Shown piece by piece: positions 44,492 to 53,722 of a stretch of DNA of 64,000 nucleotides (position 1 is the first letter of the stretch; each line of letters starts with the position of its first letter). Position numbers and translations under genes: made by a program. The notes under the pieces were generated by a model that worked only from the letters and a program-made list of their open reading frames with translations, was not told the DNA's origin and ran no database searches. The stretch is from Woeseiaceae bacterium. GTDB lineage: Bacteria; Pseudomonadota; Gammaproteobacteria; Steroidobacterales; Woeseiaceae. The stretch spans positions 258,040 through 322,039 of the forward strand of contig JAJFKU010000052.1 of assembly GCA_021773035.1 (NCBI GenBank), written 5' to 3'.

Positions 44492-45585
44492 ACAAACAAC
44501 TCATCAGTCAGGGCCGGCGCGATCGGCTGTTGGAGACCGCAGCAGACTGGGTGGCGCGAATACAGGACGGTGAGCTGCCCGCCGAGACAATAGACGCCTG
44601 GCGTGAATGGCTCGACGCAAGCCCCGATCACCGCCGGGCCTTCGAGGATGTGCAGGCGCTGTGGCAAAAGATGGGTGATGTGCCGACCTTGCCGGTGCCA
44701 CCCGAGCGGGACGCGTTGCGACTCGATCGCTATGCGGGCGACGAGCGTGTTCGCACCTGGTTGTCGAACATGCCTCGGCGGCGTGACGTGAAGCACAACG
44801 CATGGGCCGTCGCTGCGAGCGTTATGCTGGTCGTTGGTGTTTCTCTCGGCGGCTGGCTGTGGTCTGAAACTCATCCGGCGGCGCAAGAGGTAAACTATCG
44901 GACCGTAACAGGCCAGCACCTGGTTGTTCGATTACCGGATGATTCGAGCTTGGAACTCGGTGCCGCCTCGGAAGTGCGAGTGATGTATTCGAAATCGGAG
45001 CGCAGCATCGAGTTATTGCACGGCATTGCTTTCTTCGATGTGAAGGAAAATCCTGAGCGACCGTTCGTTGTGCGCGCAGGCGGTGGTTCGGTGACCGCGG
45101 TAGGCACGGCGTTCAGCGTGCAGCGGCGCGCGGACGAAGTCATGGTGGTGGTATCCGATGGGTTGGTTGAAGTCGAGCGGCCCAGCGTTGCGGCGCGTGG
45201 CACTGTGTCTGATCCGCAGCGGCAACCGGATCGAGTGCAATTACCGGCCGGACAGCGTGTGGCGTATTCGGCTGGGAGAGGACTGAATTTGCCAACGGTA
45301 ACCGATGTGGTCGCCGAGACCGCCTGGCGTGATGGCCAGTTGGTGTTCAAAGACGAGGCACTTGCCAAGGTGATTGACGATGTGAATCGTTACTCAAGGA
45401 TTCCGATTCGACTCGGCGACGACAAAGTTGGCGATCTCCGTTTGACCGGGTATATCGTGACCAGTCAGGTGGATGGGTGGTTGCGCGGTCTGGAGTCGGT
45501 GTTACCGGTCGCCGTTGAGCGGCAGGCAGGCGAAATCGTGTTGCTGCACCGGGATGAGTCACCAGGAACGTCGCCGGCGAATTAG
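44488..45585 (+). CDS. FecR-family anti-sigma factor, module 2
   Basis: FecR-like protein of 365 residues with a GTG start overlapping the sigma stop. The N-terminal DUF4880-like part is ADWVARIQDGELPAETIDAWREWLDASPDHRRAF. A membrane helix lies near 107-127 (WAVAASVMLVVGVSLGGWLW). The FecR domain contains LVVRLPDDSSLELGAASEV and FVVRAGGGSVTAVGTAFSV, and the C-terminal part (FKDEALAKVIDDVNRYSRI) is DUF4974-like. It transduces the receptor state to the sigma factor. Confidence 0.93.
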   Translation: MNKQLISQGRRDRLLETAADWVARIQDGELPAETIDAWREWLDASPDHRRAFEDVQALWQKMGDVPTLPVPPERDALRLDRYAGDERVRTWLSNMPRRRDVKHNAWAVAASVMLVVGVSLGGWLWSETHPAAQEVNYRTVTGQHLVVRLPDDSSLELGAASEVRVMYSKSERSIELLHGIAFFDVKENPERPFVVRAGGGSVTAVGTAFSVQRRADEVMVVVSDGLVEVERPSVAARGTVSDPQRQPDRVQLPAGQRVAYSAGRGLNLPTVTDVVAETAWRDGQLVFKDEALAKVIDDVNRYSRIPIRLGDDKVGDLRLTGYIVTSQVDGWLRGLESVLPVAVERQAGEIVLLHRDESPGTSPAN

Positions 45586-45609
45586 CGGTAAAAAAAGATG
45601 CCTGTTTTG

Positions 45610-45637
45610 TTTCAAAAACTCATCCGTTTCGCGTCTA
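45610..45637 (+). promoter_or_regulatory. ECF-type promoter before receptor 2
   Basis: TTTCAAAAA (45610-45618) and CGTCTA (45632-45637) with 17 bp after TTTCA, about 50 bp before the chosen receptor start. It is the best match to the sigma operon promoter at 43906. If transcription starts here, the longer in-frame ATG at 45598 would be excluded, which supports the start at 45691. Confidence 0.66.
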
Positions 45638-45690
45638 GGTCTTCAAAGCCGGCGGAACGCCCGGCAAACGAAGCGACCCGGGGGAACACG

Positions 45691-48600
45691 ATGCACCATG
45701 CCAACCAGATAAGCAGCCAGTCAACGTATTACGTCAAACATTTTGTAGCGGGCCTTATCGTACTGCTGTCATGCACGGGCGTTTTCGCCAACGACGATGG
45801 CGTACTCGATGAAGTCACAACGTTCGACATTCCCGATCAGCCACTGGACCAGGCGCTGCTCACGTTTTCCAAACAGGCAGGCGTGCAGATCGTCATGGCG
45901 GCGGATACCACGCGCAATCTCGATGCAACGGCAATCGAAGGCGTAAAGAACAATCGCGATGCACTGGAGGTCCTGCTGGATAACCATGGTTTGAAATACA
46001 CCGAATACAATGGGCGAACTATTGCTATTGCTATTGCAGCGACCGCTGATGAAGGAGAGGTGAACAGTGACTCAAAAAACTTGAGTCAGACGCCGGTGTT
46101 GATGGCACAGGCGACGACGAGCAAGTTCCAAGCCAGCCAGAGTGACGAGCAGGGGTCGGGGCACGGAACGTTCAGCGGCCGTGTGTTTGACGGCTTAACC
46201 GATAGCGCGCTTTCCGGGGCGCTGGTACGAATTGTTGAAACCGGTCAGTCCACAAAAACAGATAGGGCCGGCCGATTTTATTTTCCCAGCGTCAAAACGG
46301 GGGATCAGACCTTGTACATCTCCTTTTTGGGTTTTCCAAGCACGAGCACAAAGGTTGCTATCAAGGAAGGTGAGAATGCGAATGTCGAATTAGGTTTAGG
46401 ACAGTTCGACGAGATTATTGTGACTGGCATTCGCAGCGCACGAGCGCTGGCGCTCAATCAAGAGCGCACTGCCGCCAACAGTACCACCGTGATGTCATCC
46501 GATACCCTGGGTAACTTCACCGGCACCACTCTGTCGGAAGCACTGCGTCACACCGCCGGTGTATCGTTTCTGCGCGATTCCACCACAGGTGAGGGAAAAA
46601 ACATTATCATCCGTGGTCTGGGGCCGGACTATAACGAAGTCCTGCTCAACGGTATTTCCCTGCCCACCCCAGCTGCCGACACGCGTGCACCCGACCTGGA
46701 CATGCTGGCCGGCTCCATCGATAGCATCACGATTCACAAAACCCTGCTGCCCAGCCATCTTTCCGGCGGGACCGGCGGGCTGGTGGAAATCAAAACCAAG
46801 ACGCCGCTTGACCGACCCGCTCGCTTTGCCAGTTTCTCCATCGAAAGTGGCGGCACGTCTGACGGTTTCAGAGATGATCGGCTATTCTCCGGCACCGTTT
46901 CTCGAATTTTTGGCAGTGATCAGAATATTGGTCTCAGCGCCTCATTCCAACAGCGTAATTTCGATGTTGACAGTATCGCATACAGTTCGGGGCTTAGATT
47001 TGGTCTGTACCGCCCCTTGGGGCTGGGAGGCCAGCCAGCTCAGTCCCCGTCCGAGATTGATCCACTGCGTACTTTCCCGTTCGAGTCGGCGCCGGGAGCC
47101 GGTAGTGCCTACCCAGTCGATAGTAGTAGTAGGTTTACCACGGCTAATAGCGAGGACAGTGTTCTGACTTTATCGGCAGAATGGCAGGTCGCTGCCCACA
47201 CTAATTTGACAGCCGACTGGCAAGCCAGCTCGAATAAACAAGAGTCCCTTTCGCGGGTCGCGAATTTCAGAATGAGTACAACCTATCAGTTGATGCCGGT
47301 ACAGGCGCTTGGGGGGGAGGAGCGCTATACCTTGTTCCATCGCAACGATGAAGTTTCACTGAGTCAGGATTACAACTATGACCCGGAAGAAGAACGCCGT
47401 ATCAATGTTTTTAGTCTTCGCGGTGAAACCATACAGGGTCCGTGGAGCCTGAACTATACGTTGGGTTTTAGCGAGGGAGAACGAAACATCCTTAATAGTC
47501 GTGGATTCTCCATGCGCTCCGGTGATCTGGTGCTGGACCCCGCCGCTATTCAACCAGAGGCGGTGGATCCTGTGGAGGGACGGATAGTGTCTCTTTACGA
47601 ACCGCGCAGTGGCACCGGTTTTCCCCTGCCCCTGTTGACTGATGCGGGCTGGAATGCCGTTAATGACCCCGGCCTTTTCAGGTTCGGCTCGGGCAGAATC
47701 AGTAGCAACCGCTCTAATAACGACAAGAAGAATGCCCGATTGGACGTGAAATACGAGTTCGATCACCCCAATCTGAAGTACCTCCAGTCGGGGGTTTACT
47801 GGTCCGACAATAAGAGTTTCAGCTTCAACGCGCCTCAGAGTCGTTTCAGGGCGCCGTTGGCCACGCTGTCGACCCTGGGTCTGGGGCTTTCTGAATCCGC
47901 TCTCGACGATGTCGGTGTTCCCGGCGGCTTCGACATCTTGTCCGAAAGGGACATGATCGACTTCATGAACAGTTGGGAGGCCCTGGCGGACGCGGACCCC
48001 GATTTCACCCGGTCTGAAACCGAGCTGCACCCACAAGCGAATGACGCATTCAGGGCCGAAGAGGGTTTGTCCGCGTATCTGGAGGCGCAGATCGATATTG
48101 GCAAGCTGGAGATCATCGGCGGCGTTCGCTTTAACCGGACCAAACTGGATGCAGCGCAATTGCGGTCTCCCCAACTGAGAGATGAAGACGGGGAGGAACT
48201 GGTCGACATTCAGGACGAATTGACCACACTGGCGGCTGAAAGCTCTGTGGCTAATGAGCTGTTGCCCCGTATTGGTCTCAATTATCGGCAGACCGATAAT
48301 CTGATTTTTCGTTTTGGGTATTACCTGTCTCTGGCCCGGCCATCGCTGAGCGAACTATCCAGGGCACAGTCCATTGGCGTGTTTCTGGAGCCTGAAGAGG
48401 GTCCAAACTTCGATCAACCGTCGTTGTTTTCATTTCAGGGGAATCCCGATCTTAAGCCGGCGTCTACGGATAACTACGATTTTAGTGTCCAGTACTACCA
48501 CGATCAGATCGGCGTGATGTCATTCAGCGCTTTTTATAAAGAGATCGACAATTTGGTCGAGAGTTCGGTCATCCAGAACATTAATACGATCGATGATGTC

Positions 48601-49224
48601 ACGTTGCCGGATCACCCTTTTTTCCAGAACTTGCCGGACAATATGTTTGTCGAAGGTGTGAGGCCGATCAACAGCCCAGAGAAGGCTCATCTGTGGGGAT
48701 ACGAAGCCCGACTCGAGCGGCAGTTAACGTTTTTACCCGGAGCCTGGAGTGGCTTGGGGCTGTATCTTAATTATAGTTTTGCTGACAGCGAAAAGACCAC
48801 CTTCCTGGAGTGGCCTCAAGCGCCGGTGTTCGATATTGACGGCAACGTAACCGGTACAGAAGAGAGGGTCGTCCCGCTGCTTACGAGTTTTGACGGTTCG
48901 CCCGAGCAGACGGGAACGATGGCATTGACCTACAACAAGTACGGTATCGATTCTTCGCTGGCCTTCACTTTCCAGAAAGACCGGGTGGGGAGGTTTGAAG
49001 AACATGGTTTGCACTCGAAACAGGATGGCTTGAGAACCCTGGATCTACGTGCTTCCTATGCCTTCGATTACGGTAAAGGCAATTACCGCGTTTATCTGCT
49101 GGCTGAGGATCTGCTGAGAGACAACAATGAGGTGAATTTGGGGGGCGAGCAAGCCGGCTTCTCACGCAGCGGCAAGTTTATTGGCGGTCGCTCCTTCAGG
49201 GTCGGCTTCGGTGGCCAATTCTAG
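45691..49224 (+). CDS. TonB-dependent receptor with STN signalling domain, module 2
   Basis: Outer-membrane TonB-dependent transducer of 1177 residues. The N-terminal signal region (about 1-35) is followed by an STN domain (FDIPDQPLDQALLTFSKQAGV), a carboxypeptidase-regulatory-like sandwich (GRVFDGLTDSALSGALVRI), the plug (ARALALNQERTAANSTTVMSSD) and a barrel ending FRVGFGGQF. It is a clear paralogue of the module 1 receptor: blocks such as LPDHPFFQNLPDN and RQLTFLPGAWSGLGLYLNYSF match near the end. The ATG at 45691 has GGGGGAA upstream; an ATG at 45598 would lie before the predicted -10. The ligand is unknown, perhaps a peptide or protein. Confidence 0.93.
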   Translation: MHHANQISSQSTYYVKHFVAGLIVLLSCTGVFANDDGVLDEVTTFDIPDQPLDQALLTFSKQAGVQIVMAADTTRNLDATAIEGVKNNRDALEVLLDNHGLKYTEYNGRTIAIAIAATADEGEVNSDSKNLSQTPVLMAQATTSKFQASQSDEQGSGHGTFSGRVFDGLTDSALSGALVRIVETGQSTKTDRAGRFYFPSVKTGDQTLYISFLGFPSTSTKVAIKEGENANVELGLGQFDEIIVTGIRSARALALNQERTAANSTTVMSSDTLGNFTGTTLSEALRHTAGVSFLRDSTTGEGKNIIIRGLGPDYNEVLLNGISLPTPAADTRAPDLDMLAGSIDSITIHKTLLPSHLSGGTGGLVEIKTKTPLDRPARFASFSIESGGTSDGFRDDRLFSGTVSRIFGSDQNIGLSASFQQRNFDVDSIAYSSGLRFGLYRPLGLGGQPAQSPSEIDPLRTFPFESAPGAGSAYPVDSSSRFTTANSEDSVLTLSAEWQVAAHTNLTADWQASSNKQESLSRVANFRMSTTYQLMPVQALGGEERYTLFHRNDEVSLSQDYNYDPEEERRINVFSLRGETIQGPWSLNYTLGFSEGERNILNSRGFSMRSGDLVLDPAAIQPEAVDPVEGRIVSLYEPRSGTGFPLPLLTDAGWNAVNDPGLFRFGSGRISSNRSNNDKKNARLDVKYEFDHPNLKYLQSGVYWSDNKSFSFNAPQSRFRAPLATLSTLGLGLSESALDDVGVPGGFDILSERDMIDFMNSWEALADADPDFTRSETELHPQANDAFRAEEGLSAYLEAQIDIGKLEIIGGVRFNRTKLDAAQLRSPQLRDEDGEELVDIQDELTTLAAESSVANELLPRIGLNYRQTDNLIFRFGYYLSLARPSLSELSRAQSIGVFLEPEEGPNFDQPSLFSFQGNPDLKPASTDNYDFSVQYYHDQIGVMSFSAFYKEIDNLVESSVIQNINTIDDVTLPDHPFFQNLPDNMFVEGVRPINSPEKAHLWGYEARLERQLTFLPGAWSGLGLYLNYSFADSEKTTFLEWPQAPVFDIDGNVTGTEERVVPLLTSFDGSPEQTGTMALTYNKYGIDSSLAFTFQKDRVGRFEEHGLHSKQDGLRTLDLRASYAFDYGKGNYRVYLLAEDLLRDNNEVNLGGEQAGFSRSGKFIGGRSFRVGFGGQF

Positions 49225-49544
49225 GCTATCAATAAGACTGGCGAAAATTCGGCGTGTCGCGCCGAATTTTCAGCTTTGCTGAAAACACATCGTGCACGGT
49301 GTTCACTCATAATTTCACCGTGAAACTACATGAAGATTTGGCAAGGTGTAATTTCGTTTTGTAACGTTATGGCCTTGCGTGGTTTCACACGGAATCGTTA
49401 TCGGTGCGTAGAAATCCCCGTTATGACCTGCAGAGTCACGCCCTCAAATGAGTAGCAATTTTACTATCTGAGGTTCGGGTTTTGTCGTGGTGAAGCTCCC
49501 TTTTACGCTGTTTCATAGTTGGTACGAAAATTGATAAAGGCACC
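49225..49544. other. Intergenic region after receptor 2
   Basis: A 320-bp spacer with a strong hairpin just after the receptor stop (listed separately), a small palindrome TTTCACCGTGAAA (49313-49325) and a TTTCA with CGTAG 19 bp further on (49383-49411), which is only a weak relative of the ECF element. No gene is seen. A promoter for the downstream genes is likely here but not clear. Confidence 0.45.
49243..49285 (+). terminator. Strong hairpin, terminator or attenuator after receptor 2
   Basis: A perfect 12-bp stem GAAAATTCGGCG / CGCCGAATTTTC with a 5-base loop (49243-49271), ending in TTTTC. A second perfect stem TTTTCAGC / GCTGAAAA (49267-49285) shares TTTTC with the first, so the two cannot form together. 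The first looks like an intrinsic terminator; the overlap could allow read-through control. Confidence 0.62.
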
Positions 49545-51140
49545 TTGATTGTGGTCAACGCTGAATCGTTTCATCGCCGCCGGTTGGCTCGGCAGCTTGA
49601 TATTTTAGTTGCTAAGGCCACTCGGCACTTGCGCCGCTGGTCGTTGCAAAGGGGTTTGCATGCCGCGCTTGAGCCGGCGTTGAAGCTGTTATTGCTTGCA
49701 TTGGCTGTTGTGTTGGCGTTGCAGGTCATTGCGTTGGCGGGTGGGCTCAGTTTGGTGCTGCCCGGTTTTGGGCCCGGGGTGCTGTTGTCTCTATGCCTTC
49801 CGCTTGTCTATCTCGGAATCCATTTGACACAAATTTACCGTGTCGGGCAGATTCAACGCACCATCGCTTTGGCACTTTATGATCGCTTGCTGGGACTCAA
49901 AGACCGCCTGGCCACTGCCGATGAGTTTTTGCGTTGTCGTCACTTCGGCGCTTTTAGCGATGCCGCGATTGCCGATGCCGAGCCGGTGATAGGCCGTGCA
50001 TTGGACGTTGAGCTACCCGAAGTAGAAAGCGCATGGCAACCGCTGGGCCGACGCCCCCGGTACTATGTCTGTACCGCCGTGGTTTTAATGCTGTTGATGC
50101 TGGGGGTCAATACCTGGCGCAACGTCAATGCCGAAATTCTGCCGGAGCCTTCGTTCAACAATGAGCCCTTAGCGACTATTGAGACTTCAGCGGATAGAGA
50201 GTCTTCAGGGGGTGAATATCCATCAGAGGATAGAGAGTCCGCCAAGGACAAAGAGCACGCTGCCAATGAAAGGGTTTTGACGAGTAAAAGCTCGTCAAAC
50301 AACAACGCCACCAGAGCCCGGAAAACATCGAAGCCCGCCGAAACCGATCTTGTGGGCCAGGCTCAATCGGGCCCTCAATCTGGACATCTGCCGTTCAAAC
50401 AGTCCGGTGCAAGCCGTGGTAATGCCTCGAAGAGCGACAAAAAAACAGCAGCGAAAGACAGCACGCAAGTACGTGCTGATCAAAACCTGCCGCCTGAGTC
50501 GCCGATATCCGCCAGGCAATCAAAAAGGCAGAAAGTTGCCAGTTCCGCCAGTGAGAATTCGGCAAACGATCCCTCGCAGGCGAATGAAAAAGGCGCCATG
50601 CAATCCCTGCCGGCGCAGAATAGTCTGTCCAGCGATAAGCCAGGCGCCGAGCAAAAATCTCGCGCCGACGATAACAAGGCCGCCGCACAATCCGCCAACA
50701 ATAAGGAAGCCAGGCCGTCGGAAAAGGAGCCGGCCGGCCAGAGCGTACCGCCTACATCTCAGAACAATCGCAAGAGCAATAGCGGCAACCGGGGGCAAGT
50801 GCCAAGGGCTTCGAATAATCAAAACAACAACATGGGAAAAGGGAGCGGCAACAAAGGCCACAGCAGAGGTACGTTAAAGAAGTCCCGGGGAGTGATGTCG
50901 ATGATCCTCGGGGTACCGACCCCGGATCGTATTTGGGCACAACCCAATCCGGCGCCGATCAGGACGACCCGACAAAGAACCCAAGCGGAAGAAAAGAATG
51001 TCGACTCGACCGAGGCTCAGGATCGCTCGCCACGAGCGACCCCGGTTGGCCATCTGGTCAGCCCGCAACCGTCGGCCTGGGAAGAGCAGTTGCTAAGGGC
51101 TTATTTTAACGAGCAACGCCAGGGAGACACCGGGAGCTGA
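49545..51140 (+). CDS. DUF4175-like membrane protein with long disordered tail
   Basis: Protein of 531 residues. Helices at about 44-68 and 74-95 and a third at about 174-192 resemble the N-terminus of DUF4175-type proteins found near MoxR/vWA genes. From about residue 215 to 440 the chain is Ser, Lys, Asn, Gln, Glu and Ala rich with no predicted structure. The end is more ordered (WEEQLLRAYFNEQ). The start is uncertain: TTG 49545 or GTG 49551, with AAAGG at 49536. Its stop overlaps the vWA gene start (TGATG). It is probably a membrane part of the MoxR-associated complex. Confidence 0.7.
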   Translation: MIVVNAESFHRRRLARQLDILVAKATRHLRRWSLQRGLHAALEPALKLLLLALAVVLALQVIALAGGLSLVLPGFGPGVLLSLCLPLVYLGIHLTQIYRVGQIQRTIALALYDRLLGLKDRLATADEFLRCRHFGAFSDAAIADAEPVIGRALDVELPEVESAWQPLGRRPRYYVCTAVVLMLLMLGVNTWRNVNAEILPEPSFNNEPLATIETSADRESSGGEYPSEDRESAKDKEHAANERVLTSKSSSNNNATRARKTSKPAETDLVGQAQSGPQSGHLPFKQSGASRGNASKSDKKTAAKDSTQVRADQNLPPESPISARQSKRQKVASSASENSANDPSQANEKGAMQSLPAQNSLSSDKPGAEQKSRADDNKAAAQSANNKEARPSEKEPAGQSVPPTSQNNRKSNSGNRGQVPRASNNQNNNMGKGSGNKGHSRGTLKKSRGVMSMILGVPTPDRIWAQPNPAPIRTTRQRTQAEEKNVDSTEAQDRSPRATPVGHLVSPQPSAWEEQLLRAYFNEQRQGDTGS

Positions 51141-53722
51141 TGGATATTCGCTTTCTTTACCCGTTGTACTTCTTCCTGCTGTTGGCACTGCCCCTGGTCT
51201 GGTGGCGGCCACCGCGGTCGAATACTGTGATGTCACCGGGCAGAAAGAGCGGGCGTCGGGGTTTGTTGCAGAGAGGGTGGCGCACACTGTTGCTAAGCGC
51301 ATTGATACTCGCTCTGACCCGGCCGGTACTGCTGTCCTCACAGGGTGAGCCTTACCGGGTATTCATTATTGATCGCAGCGCGAGTGTCTCGCCGTTGCAA
51401 CAACGGCGCGGCGCGGAAGTGCTGGAAAAACTCCTGGCACAGATGCCGGACCGGGATAAGGTGTCTCTGATTGAACTGGGTTCTGCCAGGGACGTGCAGG
51501 AACCAATGACGAACGCGGAAGCGATTCGTATCCGGTCGACAAGTTCTTCATCATTAAGTACGGCCTTGCAAGCCGCCAATCAGACCATTCCCATGGGCAG
51601 TCAGGGTTCGATCACCCTGATCAGTGACGGCCTGGCGACGGACCGGCACTGGGGACCAGTGCTGCAAGCTTTGATCCAGCGCGGTATCGCGGTTAATACC
51701 TTTGATCTGGACGAGCAGATATCGGATGTGTACCCGAGCCGCATTAGAACCGATGTCGAAGCGCGGGTCGGTCAAACAATGCAGGTGATCGTTGACGTCA
51801 TAGGCACCGCTGCCGAACTGCGAGTACGCCTCTCGAATCCGGACGGTGAGTTGGTGCTGTCCGAACCGGTCAGCAGTGCAGGCCGGGTCGCCGTAGCGCT
51901 TGAGTTCGAACCCTCGGCGGCCGGTTTTCTTCACCTGACAGCAGAGGTGATCGTGACCAGCTCCGGTGATGATGCGGATCCCGACAATAACCGTCTCAAC
52001 CACGTGGTACCTATCCAGGATCCGCTCAGGGTGCTCTACCTGGGTTGGCGACAGACTGGTGGGGCGGCGAAACTGCAAACTCTGCTAGGTGCCGGGTTTG
52101 CCGTGACCGCCGCCGATCCAGCAAACCTGGCGGCGGACCTGGGACAGGCACTGCAACAGGACAGCCATCATCTTGTGATCCTGGATGACGTGCCGGCGGC
52201 GCAATTACCCACGGATCTGCAACAGCAATTGGCGGTAGCAGTAAACGAACGTGGGCTGGGACTGTTGTACAGCGGTGGAGAAGCATCGTTCGGCGATGGC
52301 GGTCTGGAACGCACGGTTCTGGCCGATGCACTTCCGGTGGAGTTCATCCAGCGCGAAGAAAAGAAAACGCCCAGCGTCGCGCTGGCCATCATTGTGGATA
52401 CCTCCGGTTCAATGGCGGGGCGACGGTTGATATTGGCGAAGCAATTCGCCCGCTTGGCGACCCGCCGCCTCAGGCGTGAAGACTGGATAGGCATTGTCGA
52501 ATTTCACGGGGCCAAACGCTGGGCTTTACCGATGATGCCGGCGTCCAATAACGTCCAGATCGAAAGGGCGATCAGTCGCCTGAGTGACGGCGGTTCTACC
52601 GTACTGTATCCGGCCCTGCAAGAAGCGCACTACGGATTAAAAAATTTACGCACCCGCTACAAGCATATCCTGTTGATTACCGATGGGGACGTGGAACAGC
52701 GTGATTTTGAAAGCGCCGTTCGCCGTATGGCCAAAGACGGTATTACCGTATCAAGTGTTCACACGGGCAGCCGCAGCATCAAAAAAAACCTGCTGGATTT
52801 ATCGCTGTGGGGCAAAGGGCGCTATTTCAACCTGAGCAATCAGTTCCAGATGGTTGACCTGATCCTGAAACAACCGTCTACCGACAAACCGCCCGCCTAT
52901 CGCCGCGGTGACTTCGATCTTGTTGCTCGCGGGGGAACCGGTTGGTGGGGACCGGTGGAGCCGTCAGGATTGCCGGCGCTCAAGGGCTATGTGGAGGTCA
53001 AGGCTCGGCCCAGCGGCGAAGTGCTTATGGAAGAGCGTGATCGCGGCCATCCGTTACTGGCGACCTGGCACTATGGTTTGGGTCGGGTGACCAGCCTGAT
53101 GACCGAACCCCTGGGTGAGGGCACGGCTCCGTGGCAGCAGTGGCAGGACTACGGTGCCTTGCTCGGGCGAATTGTCGGTCGCACCGCCTCGGGCCGTACG
53201 CCGTTTCGCTATTGGCTCGAGCGCGACGGCGATCAGCTGCGGATCAGTGCCGAGCGTCACAATCGGGCAGGTGCCTTGCAGCCGGCCGTTGCCCTGGTGT
53301 CAGACGAAAATGTCGGTACCACCGCTATCGGTGAATTTCTGCAATTCACGCAGCAGTCCCCCAATCGTTTTGAAGCCACTTTGACAAGCAGCCCGGCGCG
53401 GGAGTTGCGCCTGCTGGCCGGTGTGGTCGGGCAGGAAACGGCACAGTCACCAGAAGTACGAACAACGGACCAGCGTTTGGTATCGATGGTGGCCGCCGAC
53501 ACATTACTCGAGCGTCAAGTGGACCCACTGATGGGCCTGGATCTGGAAAGGCTGGCCCGAGCGACCGGCGGAATATCGCTCGAAGGTTCGGCACCGATGC
53601 CGCTGGAATCTGCCTTAGCGTCAGGGACATTGACACTGATTAAATTCTGGCCTTACGTCCTGTTGTTGGCGTTATTGGCCTATTTGGGTGAGTTGGTTTA
53701 CCGCCGCTGGCCGAAAGCGTGA
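51140..53722 (+). CDS. Double vWA-domain membrane protein with GATase1-like domain (BatA/B-like)
   Basis: Membrane protein of 860 residues. It has an N-terminal helix pair (IRFLYPLYFFLLLALPLVWW and about 50-65) and a C-terminal helix near 835-850. Two vWA-type metal sites are seen: D78-R-S-A-S in the first and D420-T-S-G-S in the second. Between them, LLYSGGEASFGDGGLERTVLADALPVEF is a GATase1-like (DUF1355-type) segment without an evident catalytic triad. Such proteins pair with MoxR ATPases and DUF58 proteins, both encoded downstream. It overlaps its neighbours on both sides (TGATG and GTGA), so the three genes are coupled. Confidence 0.87.
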   Translation: MDIRFLYPLYFFLLLALPLVWWRPPRSNTVMSPGRKSGRRGLLQRGWRTLLLSALILALTRPVLLSSQGEPYRVFIIDRSASVSPLQQRRGAEVLEKLLAQMPDRDKVSLIELGSARDVQEPMTNAEAIRIRSTSSSSLSTALQAANQTIPMGSQGSITLISDGLATDRHWGPVLQALIQRGIAVNTFDLDEQISDVYPSRIRTDVEARVGQTMQVIVDVIGTAAELRVRLSNPDGELVLSEPVSSAGRVAVALEFEPSAAGFLHLTAEVIVTSSGDDADPDNNRLNHVVPIQDPLRVLYLGWRQTGGAAKLQTLLGAGFAVTAADPANLAADLGQALQQDSHHLVILDDVPAAQLPTDLQQQLAVAVNERGLGLLYSGGEASFGDGGLERTVLADALPVEFIQREEKKTPSVALAIIVDTSGSMAGRRLILAKQFARLATRRLRREDWIGIVEFHGAKRWALPMMPASNNVQIERAISRLSDGGSTVLYPALQEAHYGLKNLRTRYKHILLITDGDVEQRDFESAVRRMAKDGITVSSVHTGSRSIKKNLLDLSLWGKGRYFNLSNQFQMVDLILKQPSTDKPPAYRRGDFDLVARGGTGWWGPVEPSGLPALKGYVEVKARPSGEVLMEERDRGHPLLATWHYGLGRVTSLMTEPLGEGTAPWQQWQDYGALLGRIVGRTASGRTPFRYWLERDGDQLRISAERHNRAGALQPAVALVSDENVGTTAIGEFLQFTQQSPNRFEATLTSSPARELRLLAGVVGQETAQSPEVRTTDQRLVSMVAADTLLERQVDPLMGLDLERLARATGGISLEGSAPMPLESALASGTLTLIKFWPYVLLLALLAYLGELVYRRWPKA

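Noticed and set aside
47356..48174. 272-codon antisense frame in receptor 2
   Set aside because: Covered by the barrel part of the receptor; no ribosome site and no motif.
27810..49224. Fur boxes upstream of the FecIR operons
   Set aside because: I saw no convincing GATAATGATAATCATTATC-like site, so iron control is not claimed even though the signalling type is often iron-linked.
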